Origin: Nemertoderma westbladi
Taxonomy: Eukaryota > Xenacoelomorpha > Nemertodermatida > Nemertodermatidae
Reading direction: 5' to 3'
Length of the DNA: 52,130 nucleotides
Assembly: GCA_032718475.1 (NCBI GenBank)
Contig: JAUCBJ010003209.1
Coordinates: 1 to 52,130 of the forward strand
In this document: positions 10,814-22,953 of the stretch, one piece after another
Position numbering within the stretch: the stretch's first letter is position 1
Layout: every line of letters starts with the position of its first letter
Notes under the pieces: generated by a model
What the model saw: the letters and a program-made list of their open reading frames with translations, nothing else
Database searches by the model: none
Told to the model about the DNA's origin: nothing
Made by a program: the position numbers and the translations under genes

Positions 10814-11389
10814 CGGATATATATTTTACATTATTAATTATTAATGTTACTGGTACTATTAACATCATAATCACACTAGAGCCACACTGGAAATTAAATT
10901 TTGATCAAGTTTACCATTATAAATTACAAAATTACAATTAAACTTAAAAGTGAAAGGAGCAGCTTATCGATGTGGGTCTAATCAAAACAATAAATATATG
11001 ATTACTAAAACAAATTACGAATTAAGGGAAATGAGCAGGATTCAGAAGCATGGCTTTTATAACCAAAACAATAAATGATAACAGTACAAGCACTGAAACA
11101 AGACGTACTGTAAAATGTGGGTGCCTTTAGTGTGATCTTGTGACGTGCCACTTTCATTACATACTATCAGTACACTCTTACCAATAGCGGGCAGCTCTGT
11201 AGGCACAGGTCAGCAAACGGTGACAAGTGCCCAGGCTCTGGTCCTTCAGTACGGGTAGATCAAAGTAATTGCTCTGTTCTCAACCCCAGGATAGACCCTC
11301 AATGATAGATGTCCCATCACCACTAGGACCACATCCCATTGAGGAATCAACTACTCATCTTTTGAAACTCATCAGAAATGCCAGAGTGA
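10814..11389. other. No gene seen
   Basis: AT-rich to about 11100. The stretch 11160-11390 may be degraded 5' sequence of the next retroelement but has no usable frame. Confidence 0.45.
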
Positions 11390-13960
11390 GACTACTAAAA
11401 TTTATGACACTGAGTCCAAGACACTGAGTAACTGCATACATTCAGTGCTCAAGAATAATGATCATTCCTCATGGTCCAGACTGCTCCTTATGCCATACAT
11501 TTGCCTGAAGCGCCCTGGGCGAGGGGGACAGAAACAACGCAAGTCACTATCTTCACTTGTTAACATAACAACAATTGTGCCATTTTTAACTCTATGACTG
11601 ACTTAATGACACTTTTTAAACCAAAAAAGTCTAATAACAAAGCTGAGAATAAGAGTACCCCAATTGATAGAGATGATGTGAATAGACTCCTGGCTTCAGC
11701 AGTATCGCAGAAGCTAGATGCAGGCGATGTAAAGGGAGCTATCCGCATAGCGACATGCGAAGACTCTACAGCTGCATTTGATAAGTTGACTCTAGAAAAA
11801 CTCAAAGAGAAATATCCACCAACTCTCCCACACCGACGCCCCTTTCCAGACCAACCAGCTGATGTAAACCCGGTAACTGTTACATCGAAATCTGTGAAAG
11901 CATCAATCGATAATTTCAAACCTGGTTCTTCTTCTGGTGGTCTCTCAGGCTTAAGCCCACAGCATTTGCAGGATGCTATCTCACAGCGCTCTGGTGAAGC
12001 AGGCCTCGCACTCCTTGCGGACTTAACATCCTTGGTTATTCTGGTGCTCTCGGGTGATGTCCCAGATTCGGCTTTCCCTGTTATTATTGGTGCTTCAGTA
12101 ACTTCCTTTAACAAAAAGGATGGTGGCATCCACCCTATAGCAGTAGGGGAAACCATACGGCGACTGGCCGCTAAGTGTGCCACCCAGGCAGTCTCAGATA
12201 AGTTCAGCAGCGAATTTGCACCATCACAACTTGGATTTGGTACCCCTGGGGGTTGCGAGGCAGCTGTGCATGCATGCACTGCGAAGCTTTGTGCAATCAG
12301 CTGCGGAACAAGATGTCTTCCTAATGCTTGATTTTAAGAACGCTTTTAATACTTTGATGAGAAGAGATCACGTTGCAGATTGTATTGCAGATAATGCCCC
12401 AGAGCTTCTCCCATTTTATAGGTTATGTTATGGCAGAACGACCCACCTCTCATTTGGACAAGATCTGTTGCTTTCTGAGGAGGGCTTCCAACAAGGGGAC
12501 CCCTTTAGCTGTCTTTGGATTTTGCCTAGGACTCCACCAGAATCTTGACAAATTCCAGACAAAATTCAACGCAGGATATATTGATGAGGTTACAGTTGGA
12601 GGCCACTGGGAAAAGGTACACTCCAATCTTTCAGAACAGCATGCAGCGACATAGGGATATCTCTTAATGAGTTAAAATGTGAGCTAACCAACAAGTCAGG
12701 TGAGGAAAAACCCAATGTTCACTTCATTCCAGAAGATCTTTCCAGGAATCAAGTTGACTAGATTAGAGGATTTAGAGCTACTTGGTGCCCCCATTTGCCC
12801 CGAAGCCCTTCTAATGTCATCTCTAAGAAGTTGGACAACCTCATTCTGTTTCACAATCGTCTCCGTCTCCTTGACAACCATGACACCTTTTTCCTCCTCA
12901 AAAACTGTCTAGCCGTACCCAAACTTACATACATGCTCTGTTCATCACGAAATTTCAACGAACCCCATCTACTTAGCAAGATCGACAACAGTATAAGGGA
13001 GTCTCTAGAAGAGATAACGAACGTTAAACTGGAAACTGAAACCTTGGATCAAGCAATCCTTCATTGTCGACACGGTGGCCTCGGAATCCCTTCTGTGACA
13101 GAAACTGCGCCTTGTGCATACCTCTCATCATTACATAAGAATGAATCGTTAATTAAAGAGATTTATCACTCTCCTAGTGAGAACAAACACCATGGAGAAG
13201 CCATAGACTGTTGGAAAAGCATGATCCCAGAGGCAAATACTCCAGAAGATCCAAAGAGACAGAGAAACTGGTCGGAACCAATAACAGTTTCACGGTTTGC
13301 TCTCGCTCCTGGAAGTATCAGACGAAACATCAGCTGCACGCCTGAGAGGTTGCAAGGTCCAAGGATCTGGGGACTGGCTCAACACCTTGCCATCTTCCTC
13401 CCTGGCCTGAAATTATCTAATGAAGATGTCTGCTCTACGGCTGGGCGCACAAGTCTGTATCCCACACCCTTGCGTGTGTGGCGCTGCCGTAGACTCATCA
13501 GCTCTACATGCTTTCACCTGCTACCACATTAAGATCCGCCACCAACGTCACAGGCTCGGGAATGATGCAATTCATCGGGCACTTGCGTCTGCAGAGATTT
13601 CTAGCACCTTAGAACCTGTCGGAATGTGCAGAAGTGATGGTAAGAGACCGGACGGGGCCACAATGCTCCCATGGGTGAGAGGCAAGCCTCTTATTTGGGA
13701 CTTTACCTGCGTCCACCGCCAGGCTCCCTCCTACTCCCAAACAGCACTCCAAGATGGTCCTACTGTAGCAGACATGACTGAAGATAGGAAACTAATGAAA
13801 TACGGCGAACTCTCACGTAATTATATATTTCAACCTGTAGCTGTCGAATCACTGGGTGGTCTTGGTACCTCTACGATAGCATTCCCCCGTGAGCTAGGGC
13901 ACCTGTATACAGAAGGTATCTGGCAACAAGAAATCGATTGAACACTTTCGTCAACGTTTA
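11390..13960 (+). pseudogene. Non-LTR retroelement with C-terminal restriction-like endonuclease, decayed
   Basis: Successive frames at 11594-12280, 12273-12540, about 12555-12640, 12795-13440 and 13420-13941 give one protein. Motifs: SGGLSGLSPQHLQDA, KKDGGIHPIAVGETIRRL and LGFGTPGGCEAAVHA, then the RT core LMLDFKNAFNTL (catalytic Asp) and SEEGFQQGDP, then GYIDEVTVGG where the usual Y-x-D-D is Y-I-D-E. The C-terminus has a Cys/His motif CVCGAAVDSSALHAFTC and GKRPDG...WDFTCV, which looks like a PD-(D/E)xK nuclease. At least four frameshifts make it inactive. I recognise the arrangement from invertebrate genomes but do not assign a clade. Confidence 0.82.
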
Positions 13961-14779
13961 GGGGTTTGTATCCAGGTCGGTAATGCTGCATGCGTCAAAG
14001 AGTTCTTTGCTGCACATTCCGAGTCTTTTAGAGAAATTTTATTTAAATATTAACTGCTTCTTTTTTTACGTTTTTCTGTTTTAGTGTTTTTTTCGGATTT
14101 TATTTGGTTTATATTTTTTATTGATGTAATCGTCATAGTCGATGCGTGCACACTCCCCGCCTCACTGTTAGTTTTTGTTTGTCGTACTGTGTTTTATTGT
14201 TTTTGTTTGTTAAGTGACGTTTCTTTTACTATGAAATTTAACGTTATAAAGTTACAATACTATTATATTTACTACGAGACTGCCTGTGCAGTTATTAGTT
14301 TTTTTAAAATATAAAATGGTGATTAGCATAATGTGTTTTCCCGTTCTGGCCTGGTCACCATCTACAAAGCGTTTGCATGCATCCCAACTATTGCTTTATA
14401 TTGTATGACTATATAATATAAATGTGCTTAATCTATGTAGAAATTGTTGTTAAATAAAAAAAAAATTAAGTCTAATATTTAATTTATTATTTACTTGAAA
14501 TTCATTAAAGTTAGTTAGTTAGCTATCTATTTTGAAACAAATGTTCTAGAAATGGTCTATAAATTGTGTTTGAATAAATATTAATTGTATGTAAATAGAA
14601 TAGGATCGCCCTGATAAGAGTGTAAATACTCCCTAAGGGCGCCTGCAACACCAAATACAAATATAAAATATCATCTATAAGTGATTAAAATCATTGTCGA
14701 ATTTGACCGAAATGCCATCGAGTGCAATACTCAAGACACTAGGGCAGATATACATTTCGGTTAACTGAAATTAGTGACA
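13961..14779. other. AT-rich, possible 3' untranslated tail, no gene
   Basis: T-rich sequence follows the retroelement coding region, with AATAAA-like words near 14570. A 9-bp inverted repeat ACCGAAATG (14706) and CATTTCGGT (14753) lies near the right edge, just before a long G run. No gene is supported. Confidence 0.5.
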
Positions 14780-15540
14780 AGGAGGGGGGGGGGGGGGGGG
14801 GGGGGGGGGCTAACCAGCCTACCCATAGCCAAAGGCCAGCAGAAGCCCTAAGTGGAGAGTGCCAGCAACAAATTGTTGAAAATAAGCAAATTGATCAGTA
14901 GATAGTATCATCTTGTTTCTTGCGTTATACGGGTTTATGAGAGTCATGAATCCGAGGGAATCAAGAAAAATAGCACTGGACATCGCAAACTTGTACTTTT
15001 TGGTGATGGGTACGAAATTTAGTGCTAGCACTAAAATTTGCCAAATTACGCCGTAAAATACAAGTAGCAATGATATGGCACATTAGAAATGTATTCCATT
15101 AGAATCAGCGCCCTAGAAAACTTGAAAATGTGAATTTATAGCATCGTATAAGTGAATTAAAAATTTTGTGTTCTAACTGAAAAGTGCTGGTTACTTGTTT
15201 TTTTCATTTTTTTCCTACGCAGAAAGGACTAAACAGCTATTTATAGTAATCATATCATTTTTAAATATTTTCCAATGTATTTTGCGCCCCAGAAAACCTG
15301 TGTTGAAAAACAATTAGCCGAAAAATGTAACTTTCAAATTTTATGCAAATTGTGCACTACTTGTAATTTTGGTGCTGCAATATAACCACCCCAGTACATT
15401 TTCTCGAAATTTTTATTTTCGGTCGGATCCAGACTAGTGATACCTACGTCCAAACAAAAAATCAGATGTTTTCGTAAAAATTTGTAGATTTTAGAGGGGG
15501 GGGGGGGGGGGGGGGGGGGGGGTCAATATGACACCCTTCT
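14780..15540 (+). mobile_element. Internal fragment of the TTAA-type MITE family, bounded by G runs
   Basis: Positions 14870-15300 match the inverse of 9540-9980, and 15420-15525 matches 20090-20190, including the G run and GGTCAATATGAC. Both outer ends are degenerate and no TTAA-flanked terminus is visible. Long G runs at 14784-14809 and 15495-15522 mark its edges. Confidence 0.7.
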
Positions 15541-15560
15541 TTTATTTAAAAAAAAAAAAA

Positions 15561-15703
15561 GGAGGGTTAGAACAGTTGGATGATCTATTGGTTGTATGTT
15601 CGAACCCCGCCTGGATCCATTCAGCCTTTCCTTAAGTGGGGTCGATCAAATGAGAACCAGTTGAATTACTGAGTAGGAGTAGCGTCCACCACTACTACTA
15701 CTG
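15561..15703 (+). repeat. tRNA-derived SINE
   Basis: The head carries TTAGAACAGTTGG (A-box-like) and GTTCGAACCCC (15598-15608, near-perfect B box). A non-tRNA body follows and ends in a (TAC)n run at 15689-15702. This is the standard plan of a pol III-transcribed SINE. It sits directly upstream of the LINE 5' region, so its exact right boundary is uncertain. Confidence 0.65.
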
Positions 15704-16069
15704 TAATCGGCTTGCTACATTAGGTCAGGTCAGGTCCCCAGATCCTGCTACCACTATGGCAGTAATGTGGTACTACCTGTACCTGTCAGCCCAGTAGGGC
15801 AGGCCCGATAAACATAGCCTATTCATTATTTAGTTGATCAAGAGTGAGTTGGTTTAGCCCCGTCAACTAAATAAGTCATTGAGGGCTATAGCGCCTAGGG
15901 CACCATTGAAGGCAAAGGCTTGATACGCATCTGCATTAGAGATGATACACGCCCTGCCCTGTCTATATTGGATGCTCCTCTACCAGTGTAAGGTAACCTA
16001 ACCCAGGAGGCACACTTGGTTCAGGGTGTAACAAATGGACCCCTACAGTCGGCAGCAGGGCTGTAGGCC

Positions 16070-17392
16070 ATGGATAAACGGAAGGTAATCAACCAACGGT
16101 TAGACATGCTAACAAGGTCGGCGGAAGGTAATCAACCAACGGCGACCTACTGCGAAGAGCTTGTAGGAGTTGCGACCACAAGCGGTTTACTCCCGCAACT
16201 GAAAGATATGAGTATGAGAACCCTCCAGGAGAAATACCGGCTCGGTCGTCGCCCGGGTCAACAAGGACCGCGTCCCTCAGTGGTACACCAGGCTGGGATC
16301 GATAAATTGGCTACTGGAACAGAAGACAGAGAAGAAAGAAGAACCAACCTGTTGAAATGTAAAAAGACACTAAAGATTGCTACAATGAACGCACGCACGC
16401 TGAAAGCACATACCAAACAGGGTGACATGGTCGCTCTGGCAATGGAATATAACATCGACATCATCTGCATCCAAGAACATCGGATTTGTCATGAAGACAC
16501 TGCCATGAAGCACAATGACATTGGAAATGGATGGACGTTAGTAACTAGCTCAGCAGTAAGAAACTCGGCCAATGCATCAATTGGTGGAGTAGGAATTCTG
16601 CTAAGCCCATTTGCACTTAAGACTCTAAACAACATCGAATCTATAAATTCCAGGGTTATGATCGCAACATTTGATGGGAATCCCAAGGCAACAGTTATAT
16701 GTTGCTACAGTCCAACCAATGCATCAGAGCCAGAACAAGCAGTCAAGTTTTATGAAGAACTGACTGGACTTATAAAGGACATTCCGAAACACAATGTTAA
16801 AGTCATTGCTGGTGACATGAATGCGCAAATTGGCCCAGAAGACATCAAGGGTTACACCTATAACACCAGTTCCAACAGAAATGGGTACTTACTTTTAGAC
16901 CTAATGGAAGAATGTGAATTGATACCAACAAACAACACATCGAAAAGAGTATGGGGAAGCTATGGACCTTTCAATACCCTAATGGAACCAAAGCACAACT
17001 GGATTACATCCTTATAAACAAAAAGTGGAGAAACAGCATGATCAACTGCGAGGCATACAGCTCGTTCAACCTAATTGGTTCGGACCACAGAATTGTGACT
17101 GCAGAGATCAGACTCAGTTTGAGAGCCAGCAAACCCAGGACAAGCAAGCAAATCAAATATGACTGGGAGAAACTCAGAACTGACAATGCTGTAAAGGATG
17201 CTTATACAGTAGAAGTTCAAAACCGCTTTGAAGCACTTCAGTAAATGGATGAAGACCAATCCACCGATTCAATATACCAGAATATAATAACAGCCCACAA
17301 GGAATCAGCTAAGAGGCATATCCCCCAGAAACCTAAACGAAAACAGTATGTGCCATGGCAAAATTCTGAGGTTACTTGTAAGAGAGATGATC
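16070..17392 (+). pseudogene. LINE APE-type endonuclease region, broken
   Basis: From the ATG at 16070 a basic N-terminus leads into an exonuclease-endonuclease-phosphatase domain: LKIATMNARTL, IICIQEHRI (catalytic Glu), VICCYSPTNA, VKVIAGDMNAQIG (Asp/Asn) and, in another frame, LDYILINKKW and GSDHRIVTAEI (catalytic His). The frame changes at about 16950-17010, and an in-frame TAA at 17242 precedes a linker that runs into the TTAA insertion site. This domain nicks target DNA to prime reverse transcription. Confidence 0.88.
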
Positions 17393-18559
17393 TTAACCCT
17401 ATTAAACCCGGGGGGGGGGGGGGGGGTCAATATGACCCCTCCGTGGTTTTTTTTATTATAATTCTGAAACAAACGCAGTTGGGAATCTGAAATTGTATGA
17501 CTGTTCTAAAAAATCTATTGTCTTCCTAGTAGTGAAAACCGTTTTCAAAAATATTGGGTACTTTTCTAGTTATAGCACCATTTTTTAACCCTACTTTTGG
17601 CACTTTTTTTTTGAGACGTTTTTTGAAAATTACATTTCATTAAATATGAATTGTAACATCTCTATTTTTGATTTACATTGGTTTTTGGTGTTAGAAATTT
17701 GATGGAATTCATATAAATTGATTTAGAAATTTCAAACTTGTTTTTTTCGGTGGGTGCCAAATTTTGGTGCCAGCACCAAATTTTGAAGATTTTGGAGATT
17801 TTGTAAATTGATCGTTTGAAACTTGTTTTTTACGCAATTGGGGTTTTTTGGGTTTCTGGATTCGATGAAATATATACGAGTTGCACCAAGCGTATCAAAC
17901 TTGTATTTTTCGGTGCTGTGTGCAAATTTTGGTGCTAGCACGAAATTTTGAAAATCCATTCAATAGATAAAATTGCTTGTGACAATTTATTTCTTGCGTT
18001 TTAGAGGTTTATGGCTGTTCTGAATTCAATGGAAAATATAATTATCGAACTAGACATCTCAAACTTGTATTTATCGGATGTGGGTGCAAAATGTGGTGCT
18101 AGCACCAAATTTTGAAAACCATCAAATATATAAATTGATTGTGTCACCTTGTTTCTTGCGTTATACGGGTTTGACAGGGTTCTGAATTCAATGGAATCAG
18201 TAAAAATTTCATAAGAGTTCTCAAACTTGTATTTTTCGCCGGTGGGTGAAAATTGTTGTGCCAGCACCAAATTTTGGAAAATATGCAAATTGATAAGTAG
18301 ATAGTATCACCTTGTTTCTTGCGTTATACGGGTTTATGAGGGTCCTGAATCCGATGGAATCAATAAAAACAGCACTGGACATCGCAAACTTGTACTTTTT
18401 GGTGATGGGTACGAAATTTGGTGCTAGCACCAAAATTTGCAAAATTACGCCGAAAAATACAAGTAGCAATGATCTGGCATATTAGAAATGTATTCCATTA
18501 GAATCAGCGCCCTCGAAAACCTGAAAATGTGAATTTATAGCATCGTACGGATGAAGTGG

Positions 18560-20065
18560 TAGGCATTCACCAGCGGCAGCATAGTGTAAAGATGATAGAA
18601 AAAATAATAAAGTATTGAGGGTCTTTAGCTGGTTATATTATATTAGATAAAGATACAATAGTAAACGTTTTCGACCTACCGGTCTGCATCAGACTATGTA
18701 CTGGCAACTAACAGGAAAAGGTGGGGGTCTATATATATATATATAAGTTTTAAAGGGGAATACCTGATAGGTGAATCCCAGAAAGGTTAACGTGTATGTA
18801 TGTACTGTATAACGTAAGGTAATTGTGATAGGGAAAGTACACCGAGTTAGTTATAAGCTGTCAATCTAAAGTACAAATATAGGGTTGCAGGTTGGGTTAT
18901 AAGGTTGGGAGAAGTTGATAGGGAAATCCCAGGAGTGGTCATGTGTCTACATACTGAATGGTATAATTGGATTAGGTAGGTTACATAGGATTATGAGGTA
19001 TCTACTTAAAGCGCATGGTTAGGTAGAATGCAACATAATGATAGCTGTAATTTTTACAGAGTAAGAAAACACAAGAAACAGAAAAACCAAGACAAAAACA
19101 AAAAGGAAGGTAGGGGAAAAACACATAGAGACCGGAAATTCGCTATAGAGGGCACTGTAGTTGTGTAAGATATAGAATATAGGGTGTATTATATAAATCC
19201 TTGGGTTTAGATTGCTGGTCTAGCTACGTTAAGTGGGGGGTTGTATGTATAGATTAGGTTAGCTTCCGTCGCTAGTAGTTCGGGTATGTTTGTGAATTGT
19301 TTTAAGGTTGCGGTGCGTAGATTTTCTAAACTACAACCGTATATGTGCCTAGCTAGGAGTATGTCTTCGTGTGTTTTTCCGTCATTGGCTCGTGAGGGGT
19401 AGTGTCGTATGTTGTTGCGGTGTCCATTAAAGCGTTCGTGAAGTTTCTATCTCGTTTGGCCTATGTAGTATAGAGTAGGGTGGCAGTGGCACCAGGCCAA
19501 GTAACATACAGTGTGGGACTTACATGTATAGTGTCCTTTTATCTTTTCACCCCATGGTGTCTGTTGTATGTTAGTGATAGTTTTGCATGTAAGGCAGCGG
19601 CTAGAGTTACATGGCTCATTAGTGGTGTTATTTGCGTTTGAGTTTTATTTTTAGTTAGTATTTGTCCTAGTGATGTGGGGTTCTTCGTGACTACATTAAT
19701 GTTGATGTCGAGATCGTAGTTTTTGGAGTATCTACGTACAGTATTTTGGAATATGCCCTTCATCTGTTGGTTAGTGGATAGGTAAAATGTGGGTTTCGAG
19801 TTAGTGTCTTTAGGTCTAGTTTGGGGAGTCCAATGTCTAAGTTTGTTAAGGAGGTTCTGGGGGTACTGCCTGAGTAGACATTCGCCAAGGAATTCGTCTC
19901 TGAGTTTGGTATAGTCGTTAGGCTCGCTACATCTGCGGTGGATGCGTAGGAGTTGGCTACGAATTACGGATAGTAGTAATTTCTTATCATGGAAGCTATT
20001 GTAGTGAATCGGGAGTTTATTTCTAGTTGGTTTTTTGTATAATGTAGTTGTTAGTCTTTCGTTGT
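18560..20065 (-). pseudogene. Penelope-like element fragment with GIY-YIG endonuclease
   Basis: Read from about 20065 down, frames encode LPIHYNSFHDKKLLL, SQLLRIHRRCSE, LSTNQQMKGIFQNTV, PCNSSRCLTCKTIT (Cys cluster) and then TLYYIGQTR, a stop, KLHERFNGHRNNIRHY, LARHIYGCSLENL and ATEANLIYTYNPPLN. That is the RT-distal linker followed by a GIY-YIG nuclease, the C-terminal half of a Penelope-like retroelement. The RT is missing, and there is a stop inside the nuclease and frame changes. The distal 18560-19220 part is untranslated and holds a hammerhead-like motif. It is nested in the TTAA element. Confidence 0.85.
18655..18702 (-). ncRNA. Hammerhead ribozyme-like motif
   Basis: On the minus strand a stem I strand ACATAGT is followed by CTGATG, an extra C and A, stem II GACC-GGTA-GGTC, GAA, a minimal stem III AAC/GTT, T (cleavage base) and the stem I partner ACTATTGT. 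All three helices and both conserved core segments are in the right order. One extra base in the CUGAUGA core and the loopless stem III make activity in this copy doubtful. Minimal hammerheads are known in Penelope-like elements, and this lies in the tail of such a fragment. Confidence 0.72.
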
Positions 20066-20250
20066 TAATAATTTTTTTCTTCTGTCGGATCCAGACAAGT
20101 GATACCTACGTACAAACAAAAAATCAGACGTTTTTGTAAATATTTGTAGATTTTAGAGGGGGGGGGGGGGGGGGGGGTCAATATGACCCCCCCCCCCCCC
20201 CGGTATTTGTACAACATTTTATAGCCCGGTACTAATAGGGTTAAGACTTA

Positions 20251-22046
20251 AGAAAGTTAAAACCAAACAACCAACAACCGAAAACATTAACAAGGTTGAG
20301 AAAGCTAAGGACGATCTTAAATTGGCCTACAACATCAGCCAGGAAAAGTACATACAGGATAAAACTGAAGCAATTCCAACTGCTCACACACAGCAACAAT
20401 CAAGACTTACCTGGCAAACTGTAAATGAGGTATCTGGTCGGTAAAGTTGTGCAAAGGGGCGCCTCAAAGCCGATAGTCCTGAAGAACGTGTTGGGAAGTG
20501 GAAAAATCACTTCAGCAACTTGCTTGGGCAGCCACCAAACATCGAGGTCAGCCCTACAAGGAAAATATATGACAAGACACTACCTATAGAAACAGGGGAC
20601 TTCACACCTGCCGAACTCCAAAGAAGCATTAAAAGCATGTCCAATAATAAAGCGAGTGGATTGTTGATTGGAAAGCCAGCGGAGGTATGGAAAACCGGAG
20701 TGCTAAACAGACCATTATTGAATGTTTGCAACCGGATGTTAAAAGGGGAAAAGCCACCACCAATTTGGACTAAAGGTCAACTAAAGCCTCTCCCCAAGAA
20801 AGGAGACATCGGCATACCAACAAACTATCGTGGGATCTGTCTGCTTGTGGTAGCTGCCAAAATATACAATAAAACGATTCTATATAGGATTAGGCCTCAC
20901 ATAGAGAAACTACTGCGTAAGAGCCAAAACGGATTTCGACCAAGTAGATCAACAATAGCTCAGATACTTGCACTACGGAGACTGATTGAAGGAATTAAGT
21001 CAAAGAATCTCCCCGCAGTCATGATTTTTGTGGACTTCAAGAAGGCATTCGACTCCATCCATAGAGGTAAAATGCTTGAAATCCTAAGAGCTTATGGAAT
21101 ACCAGAAGTAATTGTTGCTGGCATTGGATTGTTATATTGTGACACAGAAGCGCAGGTACTCTCACCAGATGGTGAAACTGAGTTTTTCTCAATCCTGGCT
21201 GACGTACTGCAAGGTGACACATTAGCACCATTACTATTTGTAATTGTGCTGGATTACGCAATGAGGACGGCCACAAAGGGTGAAGATCTGGGATTCACAC
21301 TTCAAGAATGCAGAAGTAGTAGATATCCGGCAACTACAGTCACAGACACAGACTTTGCGGATGACATCGCCCTGCTCTCTAATACGCTAGCAGATGCACA
21401 GCTTCTACTAAATAAAGTGGAGAGGGCTGCTAAGGAGGTTGGATTGCATATAAATGCTACAAAGACCGAATTCATGACCTTTAATGTTGATGGAAACTTG
21501 ACAACCATTGATAATAATCAACTAAGGAAGGTCCATGACTTCCAGTACCTTGGATCATGGATAGAGAGTAGCAAAAAGGACATAGAAGTTAGGAAAGCAA
21601 AGGCTTGGGTAGCTCTATCAAAAAATGATACCATCTGGAAATCAGATCTCTCCAGGCACCTGAAGACTAAGTTCTTTCGAGCCACAGTGGAAAGTGTATT
21701 TTTATACGGGGGTGAGACCTGGACACTGACTAAATCACTTGAACAACGAATTGATAGTTGCTACACAAGACTACTAAGGGCAGCCCTAAACATCAGCTGG
21801 AGACAACACATGACAAACGCCGAGCTTTATGGTACAATACCACCTGTATCAACCATCCTCAGGTCATACCAGATCTACTTCTCTGGCAACCAACTCATGG
21901 AAAGCGTAGTCATGGACGACCGGCCATAACATATATAGATCAACTTGAAATGGATACTGAACTTGGGAGAAACGAAATTGCGACAACTATGGAGAATCGG
22001 GAAGCCTGTAAGGATCTCATTTCCACTGTCCGAGTTCGCTCGACCT
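20251..22046 (+). pseudogene. LINE reverse transcriptase region, nearly intact
   Basis: After a short interrupted linker, one long frame (20520-21929) carries SNNKASGLLIGKPAEVW, PLPKKGDIGIPTNYRGI, SQNGFRPSRSTIAQI, MIFVDFKKAFDS, QGDTLAPLLFVIVLD, DTDFADDIALLS (FADD active site intact), FQYLGSWI, LKTKFFRATVESVFLYGGETWTL. A frameshift near 21890 moves the C-terminus GKRSHGRPAITYIDQL into another frame that ends at 22046. The upstream linker has a stop at about 20441. Catalytic Asp residues are present, so this is a fairly young copy. Confidence 0.9.
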
Positions 22047-22130
22047 AGTAGTAGTAGTACATTGGAGCTGCATATTGAGATGATATGTTGGCTTAATGAA
22101 ACATTTGTGCCACTACCATGCGAGCCACAA

Positions 22131-22503
22131 TTTGCATACTGCAATGCCGCTTGCATTAAGAATGTTGTGCCGGCTTGTTGACATAATTGCGCCGCCATAA
22201 CTCCCTCACTAATAACTTTGCGAGATCAACCGCATCTTCAAGGCCAGTGTCCTTTAAGAGGCATATCAAGAATTCATGGACTTTCCACCATGCTTATTCA
22301 CTCCATGAGGCCGCCAAAGCACAATATTATGCACTAGTTGGTCTTCAAGGCTAAAGCAATGTCCTGCTAAGCGGAGGCGGTTCCGTTCAAGTGACAAGCT
22401 AGGGGAGACTAATGAGACACCTCCAATGTTACATAGTGTCTGGTTAGAGATGTGTACTTGACACCGTGAACCCGATGTAGCATTCTTGTGAATGTGCCAT
22501 CCA
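22131..22503 (-). pseudogene. LINE 3' fragment, left part
   Basis: This stretch aligns with 7240-7610 (same orientation, minus), covering the C-terminal SLERNRLRLAGHCF and NGM-like VNKHGG coding region. It stops abruptly at CCATCCA, where the 6-kb inverted-arm insertion begins. The next part of the same LINE copy resumes at 28499. Confidence 0.8.
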
Positions 22504-22505
22504 TA

Positions 22506-22920
22506 CACCATGTCCTGGAATATAGTATCATTATTCAGGTACATGCCCCCCCCCCCCAAATTTTTCTACAAATCTTAATGAGATTGCATGAAATTTGAAA
22601 CAGAGATAGTTTTACCTCCCTCCTTCTCCGTGGGTGAGCCATAATTATTATTTTTGCTTTCAATCTTTAGCTACAAGTGTTTGAAAAATGTGTCTCCGGC
22701 GATATTTCACAGGCCACAGTGCAATCATTCTTCAACCTTATGGTGACCAATAGAAAGCTGCTCATGCAAGGATCCAAATATGAAAAAATATTTGAATTTG
22801 GTTGGGAAACACCTGAGATATGGGCATTCGAATGTTGCATGTATTTGCTTCCCCTGCAGGCCACCTATTCTATTTAATTAATGTACCATATTCTAGAACA
22901 TTTTGTTTATTCCATAGGTA
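22506..22920 (+). repeat. Left inverted arm
   Basis: Pairs with 28068-28496 in inverse orientation. Both contain a C/G run near the outer edge, a CACCCACGGAGGAGAAGG-like segment and a TTCTAGAACATTTTGTTTAT-like inner edge. Identity looks like about 80% with small indels. Confidence 0.8.
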
Positions 22921-22953
22921 GAGGAGCAACGCAATAATGCAATACTTCTTTAA

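Larger units (their letters stand above)
17397..20240 (+). mobile_element. TTAA-flanked (piggyBac-like) MITE carrying a nested Penelope fragment
   Basis: TTAA at 17393-17396 and 20241-20244 flank the element. Termini are CCCTATTAAACCCGGGG on the left and, inverted, CCCTATTAGTACCGGG on the right, each with a GGTCAATATGACC near-palindrome and a G/C run just inside. The host LINE reads on across the site after removal of one TTAA, a clean insertion. 17397-18545 matches the inverse of 9640-10809, and 20070-20200 matches 15420-15530. The MITE has no transposase. The middle (about 18550-20065) is foreign. Confidence 0.88.
15704..22060 (+). mobile_element. LINE (endonuclease plus RT), split by a 2.8-kb TTAA element
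   Basis: A 5' untranslated region (15704-16069), an endonuclease (16070-17240) and a linker to 17392 are followed, after the insertion at 17397-20240, by linker and reverse transcriptase (20245-22046) and a (TAG)n tail ending near 22059. Removing the insertion and one TTAA leaves about 3.5 kb, a normal size for a short APE-type LINE. The RT resembles the antisense copy at 7.2-8.9 kb. Stops and frameshifts mean it is no longer autonomous. Confidence 0.85.
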
